From: Vibrio maritimus
GTDB lineage: Bacteria; Pseudomonadota; Gammaproteobacteria; Enterobacterales; Vibrionaceae
Length of the DNA: 42,916 nucleotides
NCBI GenBank assembly: GCA_003263775.1
Contig: JYJJ01000063.1
Location: 1-42,916 of the forward strand
Direction of reading: 5' to 3'
Positions 8,714-17,465 of this stretch are shown one piece after another. The notes beneath the pieces are model-generated. The model worked only from the letters and a program-made list of their open reading frames with translations, was not told where the DNA came from and ran no database searches. How positions within the stretch are numbered: the first letter of the stretch is position 1; each line of letters starts with the position of its first letter. The position numbers and the translations under genes are program-made.

Positions 8714-9162
8714 ATGAAACCTGTCCTAATTATTGGATGCTCAAAAGGAAAACTTCCAGGCAGTCACAAGGCTTTTGAACTGTACACTGGACACGTCTAT
8801 AAGTTGCTGTCGAAAAACGTGCCCGCCCCGCTTGAGAGCTATGACATCTTCATTCTCAGCGGCCGCTATGGCTCATCAGTGCCGACCAAGTGATTTCGAC
8901 TTATGAACAAACAATACCGAGCAAGAAGAACCACGTCGCTGTCAATGCTTACTGTGACAAGCACCAAGCGAACGCTCTTAATGCCCTTGCAAGCATTAAA
9001 GATAAACAATGCCGAGAACTGATGGTGTTCTTAACAGGAGACTACCAAGCCGTAATGGACAAATGGCTAGAGCTTGACAGTTTCAAAACCGAAGTGGCCA
9101 AGTTTAAGCAAGTTGATGTATGCCGTAACTTTGGGGGATCGGGGTATTTAGAGGTCGCTTGA
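8714..9162 (+). pseudogene. DUF6884/YaaA-like protein, one frameshift
   Basis: The N-terminal frame (8714 onwards) reads VLIIGCSKGKLPG ... AFELYTGHVYKLL ... YDIFILSGRYG, the signature of small phage/plasmid proteins of the DUF6884 group (CSK motif, LYTG, LSAKYG-like). It runs into a stop at 8891. Shifting one base near 8870 continues as LISADQVISTYEQTIPSKK to 9162, a sensible end. About 149 residues when joined. Biochemical function of the family is not established. Expression would come from the promoter at 8538. The shift is of the same type (one base missing) as in many other genes here. Confidence 0.6.
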
Positions 9163-9283
9163 AAGCAGCCTTACTGTCGAGTCGAGACCGTCACTTAAAT
9201 GAGAAATACGCATAATAAACATTCAGTTACCGTTACACCCCGAAGCTCAGCCGGTTCACAATAGACTCGCGCTCATCAAGAAA

Positions 9284-9318
9284 GTGCCTCCGCGAAAGTA
9301 CCTTTCGCCGAGGCCATT
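9284..9318 (+). terminator. Long inverted repeat, first of three related copies
   Basis: GCCTCCGCGAAAG pairs with CTTTCGCCGAGGC across a 2-3 base loop with one mismatch. Near-identical hairpins stand at 20863 and 21075. It lies between the frameshifted DUF6884-like gene and the next TTGCAT promoter, the same terminator-then-promoter order as at 21075-21146. Confidence 0.7.
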
Positions 9319-9326
9319 TCTACAAT

Positions 9327-9353
9327 TTGCATCTCCAAAATTCGTGTTTCCAT
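9327..9353 (+). promoter_or_regulatory. TTGCAT-N15-TTCCAT promoter
   Basis: TTGCAT at 9327 and TTCCAT at 9348, just after the inverted repeat. This places the transcription start near 9360 and favours a gene start at 9371 or 9383 over the longer open frame from 9284. Confidence 0.5.
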
Positions 9354-9382
9354 TGAAGCTCATTCAACCGATGGTGACCTTC

Positions 9383-9919
9383 ATGATTTGTACACTTTCA
9401 CAACTAAACACCTTGAAAAATCAGTACCCTAAAGGGCTTGAGGTGCGCTTAACCAGCGCCATGCTCGGTGACCCAAATCCAATTGCTCGTGGAAGTCTCG
9501 GTGTTGTTCACCTTGTCGATGATTCCGGAGCCGTTCATGTCAATTGGAGTACAGGACGATCCTTCGCTACTGAGTTTGGCGTCGATAGGTTACGAGCCAC
9601 AAGCTTAGACAAGCATTTGTCGTGGACTCAACTTGCAGTCTGTGTCGTTAAAGCTTCCCAAATAAAGCATGTCCTAAAACGTTCGTATCTATGCCCAACC
9701 AGGCACTTTATTTCTCAGTTTGAAATGGCAATCAGAAAGAGCTCAAGCATCAAAAGCTTTCTCAGCACCCACTTTGATGAGATCTACGAGCAGTGGGATA
9801 TAGAGAACTACGAACAAGTAATGGATGAAGTGCAAAGAAAAGACTCACTCTCAGCCACTCTAGCAGCGTTAGAAGCGGTTTATTCATGGTTGCTAACCAC
9901 TCACACCACTCGATACTAA
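9383..9919 (+). CDS. DUF4314-like domain protein
   Basis: About 178 residues from ATG 9383 (GGTGACC 5 bases upstream; ATG 9371 is an alternative). Residues about 15-70 read YPKGLEVRLTSAMLGDPNPI, then ARGSLGVVHLVDDSGAVHVN and WSTGRSFATEFGVDRLR, matching the small SH3-like DUF4314 domain (P-G-x-x-V-x-L ... G-x-x-G-x-V ... D-D-x-G-x-h-x-V-x-W ... G-R-S-x ... G-x-D). The rest is helical and unassigned. DUF4314 proteins are common in plasmids and phages; their role is unknown. The following gene starts 44 bases after its stop. Confidence 0.6.
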   Translation: MICTLSQLNTLKNQYPKGLEVRLTSAMLGDPNPIARGSLGVVHLVDDSGAVHVNWSTGRSFATEFGVDRLRATSLDKHLSWTQLAVCVVKASQIKHVLKRSYLCPTRHFISQFEMAIRKSSSIKSFLSTHFDEIYEQWDIENYEQVMDEVQRKDSLSATLAALEAVYSWLLTTHTTRY

Positions 9920-9963
9920 CACTCAACCTAGAGGGCTACAGAAGTCCTCCTGCGAAGGAAAAT

Positions 9964-10406
9964 ATGCTTATGAAACCTCTAATTGGTGGCTTTAAAGAAA
10001 GAACCATTGACGCAGGCATTCGCTGTCGAGTCTATCGAAACCTAAATAACAAATGCTTCTCTGTCATTGCGATGGAAGGCATTCATCGAAATAAAGTGGT
10101 GGCTCATGTTGACGAACTAATCGTCGAACCAATGGACTCGCACCCGGCAAATGTCGTGTTGGCTGGTGGACTCCGCAGAGCAAGGAAGGAAGCTCGCAGA
10201 AACGTTCATGCTACATTCAAGGTCGAGTGTTTTTACCAGAATCCAAACCAGAATTGGATTTTGAAATTACCTACTATCCATTCGTCGATGACAACTTCAA
10301 AAACAAATCTTCAAATCAAACCATTGAGCAATGGGACAAATACGTTTACTTCAATGATGGTAAAGCTTGGATGACCACTGAAACATGTTGGCTAATTTCC
10401 ATTTAG
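9964..10406 (+). pseudogene. Plasmid/phage-type conserved hypothetical protein, one frameshift
   Basis: From ATG 9964 (GAAGGA upstream) the product reads RCRVYRNLNNKCFSVIAMEG, KVVAHVDELIVEP and ARKEARRNVHATFKVECF. This RNL..(C)(Y/F)SV ... G.VVAHV ... R.NVHA pattern is shared by a widespread small hypothetical family of phages and plasmids. Near 10255 the frame must shift by one base (in a TTTT run); the continuation EITYYPFVDDNFKNK ... VYFNDGKAWMTTETCWLISI ends at TAG 10404 and looks like genuine coding sequence. Joined length about 147 residues. Function unknown. Confidence 0.55.
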
Positions 10407-10454
10407 TCCGTCTTGCTTTCGATTTCACCGACTGAGCATCAAATCCAGTGCCGC

Positions 10455-10481
10455 TTGCATTTTTAAAAGCGGCGCTAACCT
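10455..10481 (+). promoter_or_regulatory. TTGCAT-N15-TAACCT promoter inside a hairpin
   Basis: TTGCAT at 10455 and TAACCT at 10476. The -35-like box lies in the loop of an inverted repeat (GCCGCTT ... AAGCGGC), so terminator and promoter are physically merged here. Confidence 0.5.
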
Positions 10482-10505
10482 TGACATCAAAACAGGAGGA
10501 GCACA

Positions 10506-10721
10506 ATGCGACAGAGAAAACCCTTCGGTCTATACCCTCGACATGCGCTAGACCTGCCTCGCTACCTAGGAGTCTATATGGACGTGGCCGACGTTCAAGA
10601 TTGTCTACCGCAAGGGTGTCGGATTAGAAACAAAAAACACAAGCGGCGACTGCATAACAAGCGTACCCGCCAAAAGCTAAAGAACAACCTGACGTTAGAA
10701 CTAACATCCCTGCGAGCTTAA
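10506..10721 (+). CDS. Small basic hypothetical protein
   Basis: 71 residues from ATG 10506, with AGGAGGAGC directly upstream, one of the strongest Shine-Dalgarno sequences in the window. The C-terminal half is very basic (NKKHKRRLHNKRTRQKLKNN), suggesting nucleic-acid or ribosome binding, but no domain is recognised. The next gene begins 22 bases after the stop and is in the same unit. Confidence 0.6.
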   Translation: MRQRKPFGLYPRHALDLPRYLGVYMDVADVQDCLPQGCRIRNKKHKRRLHNKRTRQKLKNNLTLELTSLRA

Positions 10722-10743
10722 TAGGGTGACAATAGGAGTAACT

Positions 10744-11154
10744 ATGGCTATTACCGCTAACTGGAGAAAGGACAGAGAAACGGATTCATTCGTTGTCGGG
10801 ATGGGGTTTATGGACTTACCTCATCAACAGTACGACCGATTCAAGCACCGCTTTTCTGAAAAGGTCGCGTCCAAATTCGGAAAACAGGTAGACGTACATT
10901 TCTGCCTTCCAACCACATCGTTAACCGCGAATGTAGCTACCCAAGACGAAGCATCACATCTGGCTGTCGTCTTTGATGAAGTCAAAGTCTTGATGAAACC
11001 TCATACCAAATCACCAAACGCCAAAAAAGTATTGCAGTTAATGGACTCATGTTGGGATGGACAAAACCGCTATCACGAGTTTGTTCGCATGGTCGCCAAA
11101 GAAGCGAACATGTCCATCGAAGTGCTAGAGGCCGAACTAGAGCCGTTTATCTAA
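10744..11154 (+). CDS. Hypothetical protein
   Basis: 136 residues from ATG 10744 (AGGAG 6 bases upstream). Soluble, mixed alpha/beta, no signal sequence. It contains a single Trp-rich start (ITANWRKDRETDSFVVGMGF) and an acidic helical C-terminus (NMSIEVLEAELEPFI). I do not recognise the family. Second gene of a two-gene unit; a GC-rich hairpin follows at 11174. Confidence 0.6.
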   Translation: MAITANWRKDRETDSFVVGMGFMDLPHQQYDRFKHRFSEKVASKFGKQVDVHFCLPTTSLTANVATQDEASHLAVVFDEVKVLMKPHTKSPNAKKVLQLMDSCWDGQNRYHEFVRMVAKEANMSIEVLEAELEPFI

Positions 11155-11173
11155 CCACAACCCGGAGCAACAA

Positions 11174-11201
11174 CGGCGGCCTCTGTTCATTCTAGCCGCC
11201 G
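11174..11201 (+). terminator. GC-rich hairpin, probable weak terminator
   Basis: CGGCGGC and GCCGCCG pair around a 14-base loop, followed by CAGTTT. The short T tract makes it a weak terminator. Confidence 0.5.
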
Positions 11202-11230
11202 CAGTTTCGACCAGTAAAGGAAAGTGCTGA

Positions 11231-11835
11231 ATGAAATATTACAAACCGTTGTCAACGTTTAGAGATCTTAAAGCCGCTGTAAGTCAGCTTGAAGCGAGTG
11301 GCACAGTTGCCCCTGACACACCTCTTGTCATTGGTGGAGAGTTAGGCTGTCTGTTTACGGAACACGGTGAACATGCCATTAAACTCGACTCCACGTCCAT
11401 CCTCAATGATATCGCCCCTAGTCGCTCGATGTTATAGAGACCATAGAAGCCAATGCCCAAATACCACACCCATTTGAAGGAGTTGTGATCACCTTTGAGT
11501 TCCCAGAAGATAGAAATATCAATGAGATACTTAACGGATTGACGATTAATAACCTCGTAGTGACATCTGTCGATGGCGAGCGGAGAAGTGAGCTTGGTTT
11601 TAGTACGTATAAACAAATCGATGAAAATACCGTGCAACTGGTTCTTAACTCAGATTTGGAACACACGCCTTATTACACCCACCCAATCGACGCTAACGAC
11701 ATAGAGAATCCAGAGCAATTGATTTACACATTGAACGTCTCGTTTGCAAGTACCGTCCCAAGGCAATGGAACGTACACGCTATCGACTTGTGGGTTCTGA
11801 ACAAAGGTTTACCGCTAACCGTTATCAACGAGTAA
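11231..11835 (+). pseudogene. Hypothetical protein, one frameshift
   Basis: The first frame (11231-11437) reads MKYYKPLSTFRDLKAAVSQL ... PLVIGGELGCL ... TSILNDIAPSRS, then needs a one-base correction near 11431 to continue as DVIETIEANAQIPHPFEGVV and on through ITFEFPEDRNINEILN to a stop at 11835. Joined length about 201 residues. AAGGAAAG upstream of ATG 11231 is a fair Shine-Dalgarno. The protein is soluble and acidic with no motif I can name. The second part has no ribosome binding site of its own, which supports the single-gene reading. Confidence 0.5.
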
Positions 11836-11844
11836 CTCCCGTCC

Positions 11845-11865
11845 AGCCACTTGCTCTTAGTGGCT
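11845..11865 (+). terminator. Small hairpin between the frameshifted gene and ligA
   Basis: AGCCAC, nine-base loop, GTGGCT, without a real T run; part of the usual hairpin-then-TTGCAT arrangement. Confidence 0.4.
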
Positions 11866-11876
11866 GCTCTACCTCC

Positions 11877-11903
11877 TTGCATTTCCCTAACTGGCATTAC
11901 CTT
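11877..11903 (+). promoter_or_regulatory. TTGCAT-N15-TACCTT promoter of ligA
   Basis: TTGCAT at 11877 and TACCTT at 11898; the ligase start codon follows 32 bases later behind AAGAGGAAACG. Confidence 0.6.
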
Positions 11904-11935
11904 GCTTCTTGAAACCACACACAAGAGGAAACGTT

Positions 11936-13797
11936 ATGTCAGTATTTCATTCGAGCGTCATCGGGAGTAATGACCCAACAGAAATCGTTCATGCACTCAA
12001 ATACTGGAACCAAGCTTATCGTTCGGGCAACAGTGTTGTATCAGATATGGTTTACGACGAACTTCGTGACCGCTTAGCGAAGCTTGAACCCAACAATCCA
12101 TACCTAAAGACTGTCGAGCCTGAACCTGTCGCACAGACCACTTTTAAGCACCAAACTGCCATGCTCTCAACTGCGAAAGCCTACTTGCCAGAAGAGATAG
12201 ACAAATGGTGTGCCAAGGTCGCCAAAGCAGCCAAGGACATAGGTATCAATGACCCATACATCAGAGTAACGCCGAAGCTCGATGGTGTAGCTTGCCGCTA
12301 TCTGCCAAAACCAATGCTAGTCACTCGCGGTGATGGCACTACGGGAAATGTCGTGACAGAACTGTTGAATAAAGGTCTGGTGATCAAAGGTAACACTTCC
12401 GTTAACGGGGTTGGGGAAATCGTCATGCCGCAACAGTACTTTGATGACACTATGGCAGATAACTTTTCGCACCCTCGAAATGTCGTCGCAGGGATAGTCA
12501 ATGCAGATAACCATAACCCTCAGTCCGCAAAAGCATTAGAGGATGGCGCTATCCATTTGGTGATCTACAACGACATGCCCAACATCAGCGTTCCGTTGTC
12601 TGATTTTGAGCAGAACTACCCTCGTTATGAAGAACAATGCAGACTGAGTGAATACCCCATTGATGGTGTCGTCTACGAAGTCACTGACTCTCAACTCAAA
12701 GACTTCATGGGATCTAATTCCCACCACCATCATTGGCAGATAGCACACAAGCGCAAAGGAGAGTCACGCTTGGTCGTCGTGGAGGATATTCAATACCAAG
12801 TTGGTAAAAGCGGAAAAATCACTCCCGTTGTCATCATCCCTCCAACGAAGCTATCTGGCGCTGTCGTGACAAGACTGACAGGTCATCACGTAGGAAACGT
12901 TTTGCGTTTAGGGATCGGAGTGGGAGCCGAAATAAGAGCTATCAGAAGTGGTGAAGTTATTCCGAGTATCACGGACTGCGTCAAGCGCTCTGAGTCCAGT
13001 CAAGTGCCTGACAGCTGCCCATGCTGCCAAAGTGAGGTGGAGATGCGCGGAGACTTCTTGTACTGCACCAATCAACACAGCTGTAGCGCTCAGGCCGTCA
13101 CAACCATCATCCACCATTTCAAGACTCTAGGCGCACTTCTTTTTGGCAAAAAGACGGTTGAAAAGCTGGTAGATGCAGGGCACGTCACAATACCGGAGGT
13201 TTACGCTCTCACTACGGCTCAGATAGTCGATGCGGGGTTGGGCGAAGGCCAAGCAAGAACCTCTACAACGAAATACAGCGTGTCCTTTCAGAGCCAATTG
13301 ACGACTACCTTCTTCTTGCGTCACTCGGAGTGAGCGATCTTGGAAGAGGCTCATCCAAAAAACTCCTAGCGCATTGGCGACTACAAGAACTGAGCAGTAT
13401 CAACCAAGCAGAGATTGAAGGAGTCTACGGCTTTGGCGAGATAGTGGCTGCAAAAATAACGGCGGCGCTCCATGACAACCAGACCTTTGAGTTTCTACTG
13501 CAAAACTTCTCCAAACTTGTACATACGCAAGATGAATTAGCCAGACAAGAAAGCGTTAGAGCAAGTAGTGACTCGTCGATGGCAGGGAAGAAAGTCGTAT
13601 TTACAGGCAAATGCACACAAAGCAGAAGCGATATGAACGCTTACGCCGAATCACTCGGTTGCATTGCTCAGAAATCCGTTACGACCGATACCGATTACCT
13701 CGTCTGCGGTGAAAACGTTGGTCAATCCAAGCTAACCAACGCAGAAAAGAAAGGTGTCAAAGTGATCAGCGAAGCTGAGTTCCGAGCCAAGGCATAG
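11936..13797 (+). pseudogene. ligA: NAD-dependent DNA ligase, one frameshift
   Basis: Seals nicks in duplex DNA using NAD. Domains visible in order: Ia domain (residues 1-65), adenylation domain with the catalytic Lys in TPKLDGVACRY, GDGTTGN and a later KRKGES, OB fold (VGKSGKITPVVIIPP, GVGAEIRAIRSGEVIPS), a complete four-Cys zinc finger (CPCC ... YCTNQHSC), helix-hairpin-helix repeats (GLGEGQAR, VYGFGEIVAAKI) and a C-terminal BRCT domain (KKVVFTGKC ... TDYLVCGENVGQSKL). Near 13258 one base is missing: the frame otherwise runs into TGA 13331, while the corrected reading gives NLYNEIQRVLSEPIDDYLLL and ASLGVSDLGRGSSKKLL. About 620 residues joined, slightly shorter than chromosomal LigA (about 670) and clearly diverged from it, so it is a plasmid-borne version. 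Confidence 0.9.
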
Positions 13798-13819
13798 AAA
13801 ACCTCAACTCACCCGCAAT

Positions 13820-13843
13820 AAAGCCTCCGTGGGAGGCTTTATT
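13820..13843 (+). terminator. Terminator after ligA
   Basis: AAAGCCTCC and GGAGGCTTT form a nine-base-pair stem around a GTG loop; the following TTGCAT promoter begins at the end of the stem. Confidence 0.8.
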
Positions 13844-13868
13844 GCATTCGACCAAACGATGATTCAAT
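13842..13868 (+). promoter_or_regulatory. TTGCAT-N15-TTCAAT promoter
   Basis: TTGCAT at 13842 and TTCAAT at 13863. The spacer is nearly identical to that of the promoter at 15408, because the segment has been duplicated. Confidence 0.6.
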
Positions 13869-13924
13869 GGGTACTCACTCATGGTGATACCACTTAACCA
13901 AGCCAGCTCAACACGGAGACACTT

Positions 13925-14149
13925 ATGGGACAAGCTTCAAATATGCCTACCGTACCAAAAGGCGCAACCCATCATCATTCTATGGGACGAATCACAATCT
14001 TGTACAAGCGTGAAGATCTATACCGAGAGAACGACGGGAGAAAGTGGATGAGCTGGTCAAAGCGGCGTAACCGCTGGGTTAGAGCGATGGTGAACACAGT
14101 ACACGTTCAGGCCAATGGTCTACCTAATGGTTTTGAACCAATCAACTAA
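13925..14149 (+). CDS. Small basic hypothetical protein
   Basis: 74 residues from ATG 13925 (ACGGAG upstream). It opens with MPTVPKGATHHHSMGRITIL-type sequence and continues with a Trp- and Arg-rich core (KWMSWSKRRNRWVRA) that looks like a compact nucleic-acid-binding or phage-type domain. No family name can be given. It lies behind its own promoter; the next gene starts 28 bases after its stop. Confidence 0.6.
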   Translation: MGQASNMPTVPKGATHHHSMGRITILYKREDLYRENDGRKWMSWSKRRNRWVRAMVNTVHVQANGLPNGFEPIN

Positions 14150-14177
14150 TTATTTCAGAACATCACGGAGACACGAC

Positions 14178-14446
14178 ATGAACAAATCCGATTTTGTCGC
14201 ACTTGGAAAAGCTATGGCTAAGGCACGATTTAAATCAGGAAGCGGTGAAGCTACAACGGTTTTCATCACTCTAAACTGGCTCTTTTAGAAGCGTTTGATG
14301 AAATGGGCACACGTTTTGAGTACATCGAACTGTTTGAAGAAGCGCTTAAAAAGGAAGTGGATGCACACTATGAGGCGCAAAAAACGCCTATTGAAAAGAT
14401 TCGTGAACGTGAGCTAAACACGTTGAATGCTCAGCTTAATGTTTGA
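14178..14446 (+). pseudogene. Small hypothetical protein, one frameshift
   Basis: ATG 14178 with ACGGAGACACG upstream begins MNKSDFVALGKAMAKARFKS; the frame breaks at a TTTT run near 14265 (stop at 14287). One added base gives HSKLALLEAFDEMGTRFEYI, ELFEEALKKEVDAHYEAQ and ends ELNTLNAQLNV at TGA 14444. Joined length about 90 residues, helical and acidic. No family recognised. Confidence 0.5.
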
Positions 14447-14531
14447 TAGCCCTTTTTGATAAAGGTACTGACCGAGGCCATATCTGGCACTGGCTAATTC
14501 ATCAACAAGAACGTGAAGATAGGAGAACAAG

Positions 14532-15116
14532 ATGGAAATTGATACCTTGATGGTAGAGCAGATACATAGGCACATTTATCAAGACACATACCAGCCGAAA
14601 GAAAAACCGTATGCTAACTTTGCATATCAACTCGAAGCCGCAATTCGTCTCAAAGATTTCAAATATCTAATGCTTGTGCTCGGTTCTGGAAAGGGATTTA
14701 ACGACAAGAGCAAAGAGGTGTTTTGCGACATCGTTGGCATCAAACGTTCATATTTGCTCAAAGATATGAAGGCGGCAATCTCAAACCATTGTTCAATATC
14801 TGTTGAGGCAATGGACTTACATTACGATTACTACTCTGCTAAGAGTCAACTTGACCGCAAGAGAGAGAGTTTACGGGATGCATTTGCTAACGGCGATGAA
14901 CTGATCTCTATCGTTGATAACAAGTTCGCCAATGGATACACAAGAATTATTAAGGTTGATCGCCGAACCTATCTCGCTAACCCACAAAATATGGGGTGGC
15001 ATCTACAGCGCGTTCCACTCAAAGAGTATGCAATTGCTAAGGTAGAGTACGAAACAATCAATAAGCTCTACAGTAGTAACCCGGAGCTTCACAAAGATAT
15101 TCGAGCAGCAGCTTAG
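14532..15116 (+). CDS. Hypothetical protein
   Basis: 194 residues from ATG 14532 with AGGAGAAC 8 bases upstream. Soluble and mostly helical; a central stretch (SKEVFCDIVGIKRSYLLKDMKAAI) could be a helix-turn-helix-like unit, but I would not assign DNA binding from this alone. The tail is mixed. It lies about 85 bases after the previous gene without a clear TTGCAT promoter and is probably transcribed from 13842. Confidence 0.6.
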   Translation: MEIDTLMVEQIHRHIYQDTYQPKEKPYANFAYQLEAAIRLKDFKYLMLVLGSGKGFNDKSKEVFCDIVGIKRSYLLKDMKAAISNHCSISVEAMDLHYDYYSAKSQLDRKRESLRDAFANGDELISIVDNKFANGYTRIIKVDRRTYLANPQNMGWHLQRVPLKEYAIAKVEYETINKLYSSNPELHKDIRAAA

Positions 15117-15142
15117 CGGCCACAGAAATTCAGGAGAGAACG

Positions 15143-15281
15143 ATGGCGAAAAATATCGAGTTTATGGCAGTAGGTAGAGCAGCATGAAGGTTGGAACGAT
15201 AACATTTTCATCGACGTGGTCACTGACAAAAATTTCGAGCACCGAGTCGATTTTTGCTTTGAGGTTGATGCGTTACGTTAG
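15143..15281 (+). pseudogene. Small hypothetical protein, frameshifted
   Basis: CAGGAGAGAACG precedes ATG 15143. The frame reads MAKNIEFMAVGRAA and stops; in the +1 frame EQHEGWNDNIFIDVVTDKNF continues to VDALR and TAG 15279. This is one of few shifts needing an extra rather than a missing base. About 45 residues joined. Function unknown. Confidence 0.4.
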
Positions 15282-15385
15282 AGATTACCAAATCGTCGCT
15301 AACAGAGAAGAACGTCGTATTTTCTGGCAGATACAGAAGGCCGAAGCGATATGAACGCTTACGCCGAATCACTAGAACGCATTAC

Positions 15386-15408
15386 AAAGCTCCCTTGTGG
15401 GGCTTTCT
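15386..15408 (+). terminator. Terminator hairpin in the duplicated segment
   Basis: AAAGCTCC pairs with GGGGCTTT (one G-T pair), followed by the TTGCAT promoter, as after ligA. Confidence 0.65.
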
Positions 15409-15434
15409 TGCATTTGAACAAACGATGATTCAAT
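15408..15434 (+). promoter_or_regulatory. TTGCAT-N15-TTCAAT promoter
   Basis: TTGCAT at 15408, TTCAAT at 15429; drives the gene at 15480. Confidence 0.6.
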
Positions 15435-15479
15435 AAGTACTCAACTTAACCAACTCAAAACGGAAGTCGGAGTATCAAA

Positions 15480-15719
15480 ATGGTCCATGTCCAATTTGTT
15501 CGGGTCGATAGCTCCAATCGGCCAATATTCAAATCTATCACAGATAACGCTCATTATGGCTCAACTGAAAAGCTGTTCAGCCTTGACACCCCGGAAGCAG
15601 AAGTACTCTCGAAAGTCAGCGTTAATGACTTGGACTACTTTGGTTCATCTTTTGGATGTGAACCTATGGGTACACCACCTTCTAGAGAGCTTCAAATAGT
15701 CGCGTCTAGCACGAGTTAA
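15480..15719 (+). CDS. Small hypothetical protein
   Basis: 79 residues from ATG 15480; CGGAG stands 8 bases upstream. An alternative 70-residue frame from 15487 overlaps it but has no ribosome binding site and worse composition. The protein is soluble and acidic (LDTPEAEVLSKVSVNDLDYF) with no recognised domain. An eight-base-pair inverted repeat follows at 15733. Confidence 0.5.
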   Translation: MVHVQFVRVDSSNRPIFKSITDNAHYGSTEKLFSLDTPEAEVLSKVSVNDLDYFGSSFGCEPMGTPPSRELQIVASSTS

Positions 15720-15732
15720 AGCAGCTCCACAA

Positions 15733-15761
15733 GATGCGTTTTACTGACGGTAGAACGCATC
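15733..15761 (+). terminator. Inverted repeat, possible terminator
   Basis: GATGCGTT and AACGCATC separated by 13 bases; no T run on the plus strand. Confidence 0.35.
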
Positions 15762-15840
15762 AAGATCGGCAGCCAATGGTAGGAGTCACACATTGAGATA
15801 GTCCGACCAAGAATTAACAAGCGAAGCAGGAAATAAGCAC

Positions 15841-16224
15841 ATGACTACAGATATTTACTTAAAGATGAAACGCTCCAATCGAAAGGTGAATCTTTGTTAC
15901 AAAGAACTAGCAGTTCAAATTTGTATTCGTACAACTAACGAGAATGGTCAGTACAGCTTTGACTACGTTAGTTACAAAGAAGCAGCGAAGCTCATAGCTA
16001 AAGGCAAAGCAAAGATCTATACCGGCTCTGAAACAAAAGAATGCCTTGCCAAAGTTTCCTCGACTTTACTCGGCTGCATTTCCTTTGGGCGCCGTGTAGA
16101 ACTACAAGCCGCGATGAAACGAATCAAAGAAGGGAAAGGCGAAAATCTCAACTGGTTTGAAAAAGTCGAACTTTACATGAAAGAGGCACCTGGCTCTTGG
16201 CCGAGGTCTGGCTTGAAAATTTAG
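15841..16224 (+). CDS. Hypothetical protein
   Basis: 127 residues from ATG 15841, with AGGAAATAAGC upstream. Soluble, basic, mixed fold; the middle (YVSYKEAAKLIAKGKAKIYT) resembles short nucleic-acid-binding domains but is not diagnostic. No family is recognised. An inverted repeat (TTATCGG ... CCGATAA, about 16229-16263) follows and may stop transcription. Confidence 0.55.
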   Translation: MTTDIYLKMKRSNRKVNLCYKELAVQICIRTTNENGQYSFDYVSYKEAAKLIAKGKAKIYTGSETKECLAKVSSTLLGCISFGRRVELQAAMKRIKEGKGENLNWFEKVELYMKEAPGSWPRSGLKI

Positions 16225-16294
16225 CCACCTATTATCGGTAGTTCCTAATGGGATCATCCGATAAAACCGTCAACAACAAAAACATGGAGAGACT

Positions 16295-16425
16295 ATGACC
16301 ATTCATAAATGCAGCGTTTGTTACTGGTGTGATCACTGCGGTAATAAATACGAGTTTGGGGGTAAGGATCATCCTTACCGCGTAGCAATACTCTGTATTG
16401 CCCTAACTGCTGTAAACCTAACTAA
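16295..16425 (+). pseudogene. Small zinc-ribbon protein, one frameshift
   Basis: ATG 16295 (ATGGAGAG upstream) begins MTIHKCSVCYWCDHCGNKYE and GGKDHPYR. One missing base near 16380 then hides NTLYCPNCCKPN, which ends at TAA 16423. The corrected 43-residue product has C-x-x-C ... C-x-x-C spacing of a zinc ribbon, a strong reason to believe the shifted reading. The uncorrected frame runs on for another 50 residues without sense. Confidence 0.6.
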
Positions 16426-16470
16426 TAGTGGGAAGGAGCTACTTCCCATCCGCCGTGCACCAACAGCTAG

Positions 16471-16504
16471 GCCTCCGCCGATTTACCAATCGTGGAGGCT
16501 TAAA
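16471..16504 (+). terminator. Terminator-like hairpin
   Basis: GCCTCC and GGAGGC enclose an inner pair CGATT/AATCG, followed by TTAAAA. Confidence 0.5.
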
Positions 16505-16628
16505 ATCACCACATCATTACGCATTAGTTATCAACAAAAGCTAAAAAGCTACCCACCACCCAAGAACTCCACTTAGACAACCATTAGAAGAATCAGCTTT
16601 GACAAAACGTGCTATATCGATTCAATCC

Positions 16629-16655
16629 TTGATTTTTTGAATCACCGCATAGTCT
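16629..16655 (+). promoter_or_regulatory. TTGATT-N15-TAGTCT promoter variant
   Basis: TTGATT at 16629 and TAGTCT at 16650, the same 15-base spacing. The sequence around and after the -10 box (TAGTCT-GTTAGT-AATCAA pattern) is shared with the parB promoter at 19038. Confidence 0.55.
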
Positions 16656-16680
16656 GGTTAGTAAATCAATCAAGTGAGCG

Positions 16681-17444
16681 ATGAGTCATATGAGAACCGA
16701 ACTGAAAGAAAAACTAAATGCAAAACAGATTTGTGAAAGACGCGACCAGATAGCAGCTCTCCTCACGCAAGCCCTTTGTTTGCTGGGTGAAGCAGATAGC
16801 TTACTGAAAACCATCTCTAGTCACGGATTGAGTTTCGACCGACATACATTTTATAGCCCAAGCGACCAAACACAACGTCATAGAAGCCTCAAGACACTGA
16901 CCACTCAAGTTGATGCAAAGCTATGGGCGCACATTCTAGAGTTAGGTCAGTTTCGTGACCTAATGAGTGCCGACAAGCGAAAGGCCATTGATAAGGACAT
17001 GGAAAACCCACCAAGCTGACCTACAACACTCTCACGGCGACATTTAACGACCTATTAAATGACAGAGTCAATATGCTCCAAGACCTAACGGAATCGGTAT
17101 TTAAGAACCGAAACAGCGATTATAAGTCAAATTTGGGACATAAACTGAACAAGCGACTGGTATTCAACAATGTATTTTGCAAGTACGGTTGGCGCTATCA
17201 ATCCGATTTGCTTGAGGACGCTTGCAGAGTGTTCTCGGTTCTAACTGGTTGTGAATCACCAGAAGTCGTCAGCATCTTAGCCAATACTAAAGAACCTCTA
17301 TTGGCATATGAAGGAAAAGTGAAGTTCGTTGGCTACCAAAATGGCAACGTCCATATTTGGCTTTTGGATAGAGACCTAGAACACCAGATCAACGACATCC
17401 TAAACGGTTGCTTCGAAGGACAGCTACCTGACATTGCCGCATAA
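16681..17444 (+). pseudogene. DUF4942-like protein, one frameshift
   Basis: Two frames that together match the plasmid/phage DUF4942 family: ALCLLGEADSLLKTI, VDAKLWAHILELGQFRDLM, then after a one-base correction in an AAAA run near 17004 KLTYNTLTATFNDLLNDRVN, FKNRNSDYKSNLGHKLNKR and an end at TAA 17442. The second frame has no start codon with a ribosome binding site, and its reading is open right up to the overlap. Joined length about 254 residues; start ATG 16681 or 16690. Function of DUF4942 is unknown, but it is common on conjugative plasmids, where it often lies near replication and repair genes. Confidence 0.65.
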
Positions 17445-17465
17445 CTGATAGAAAAGTAGGAACAT

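Larger units (their letters stand above)
15310..15434 (+). repeat. Decayed duplicate of the ligA 3' end and its downstream promoter
   Basis: A 31-base stretch at 15343-15373 is identical to 13625-13655 inside the ligA BRCT domain, and flanking bases match with a few changes (VVFSGR against VVFTGK). It is followed by a hairpin and by a TTGCAT promoter whose spacer matches the one after ligA. The roughly 150 bases that should lie between are missing. It is therefore a partial copy of the ligA end plus its terminator and promoter, not a gene. Confidence 0.75.
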
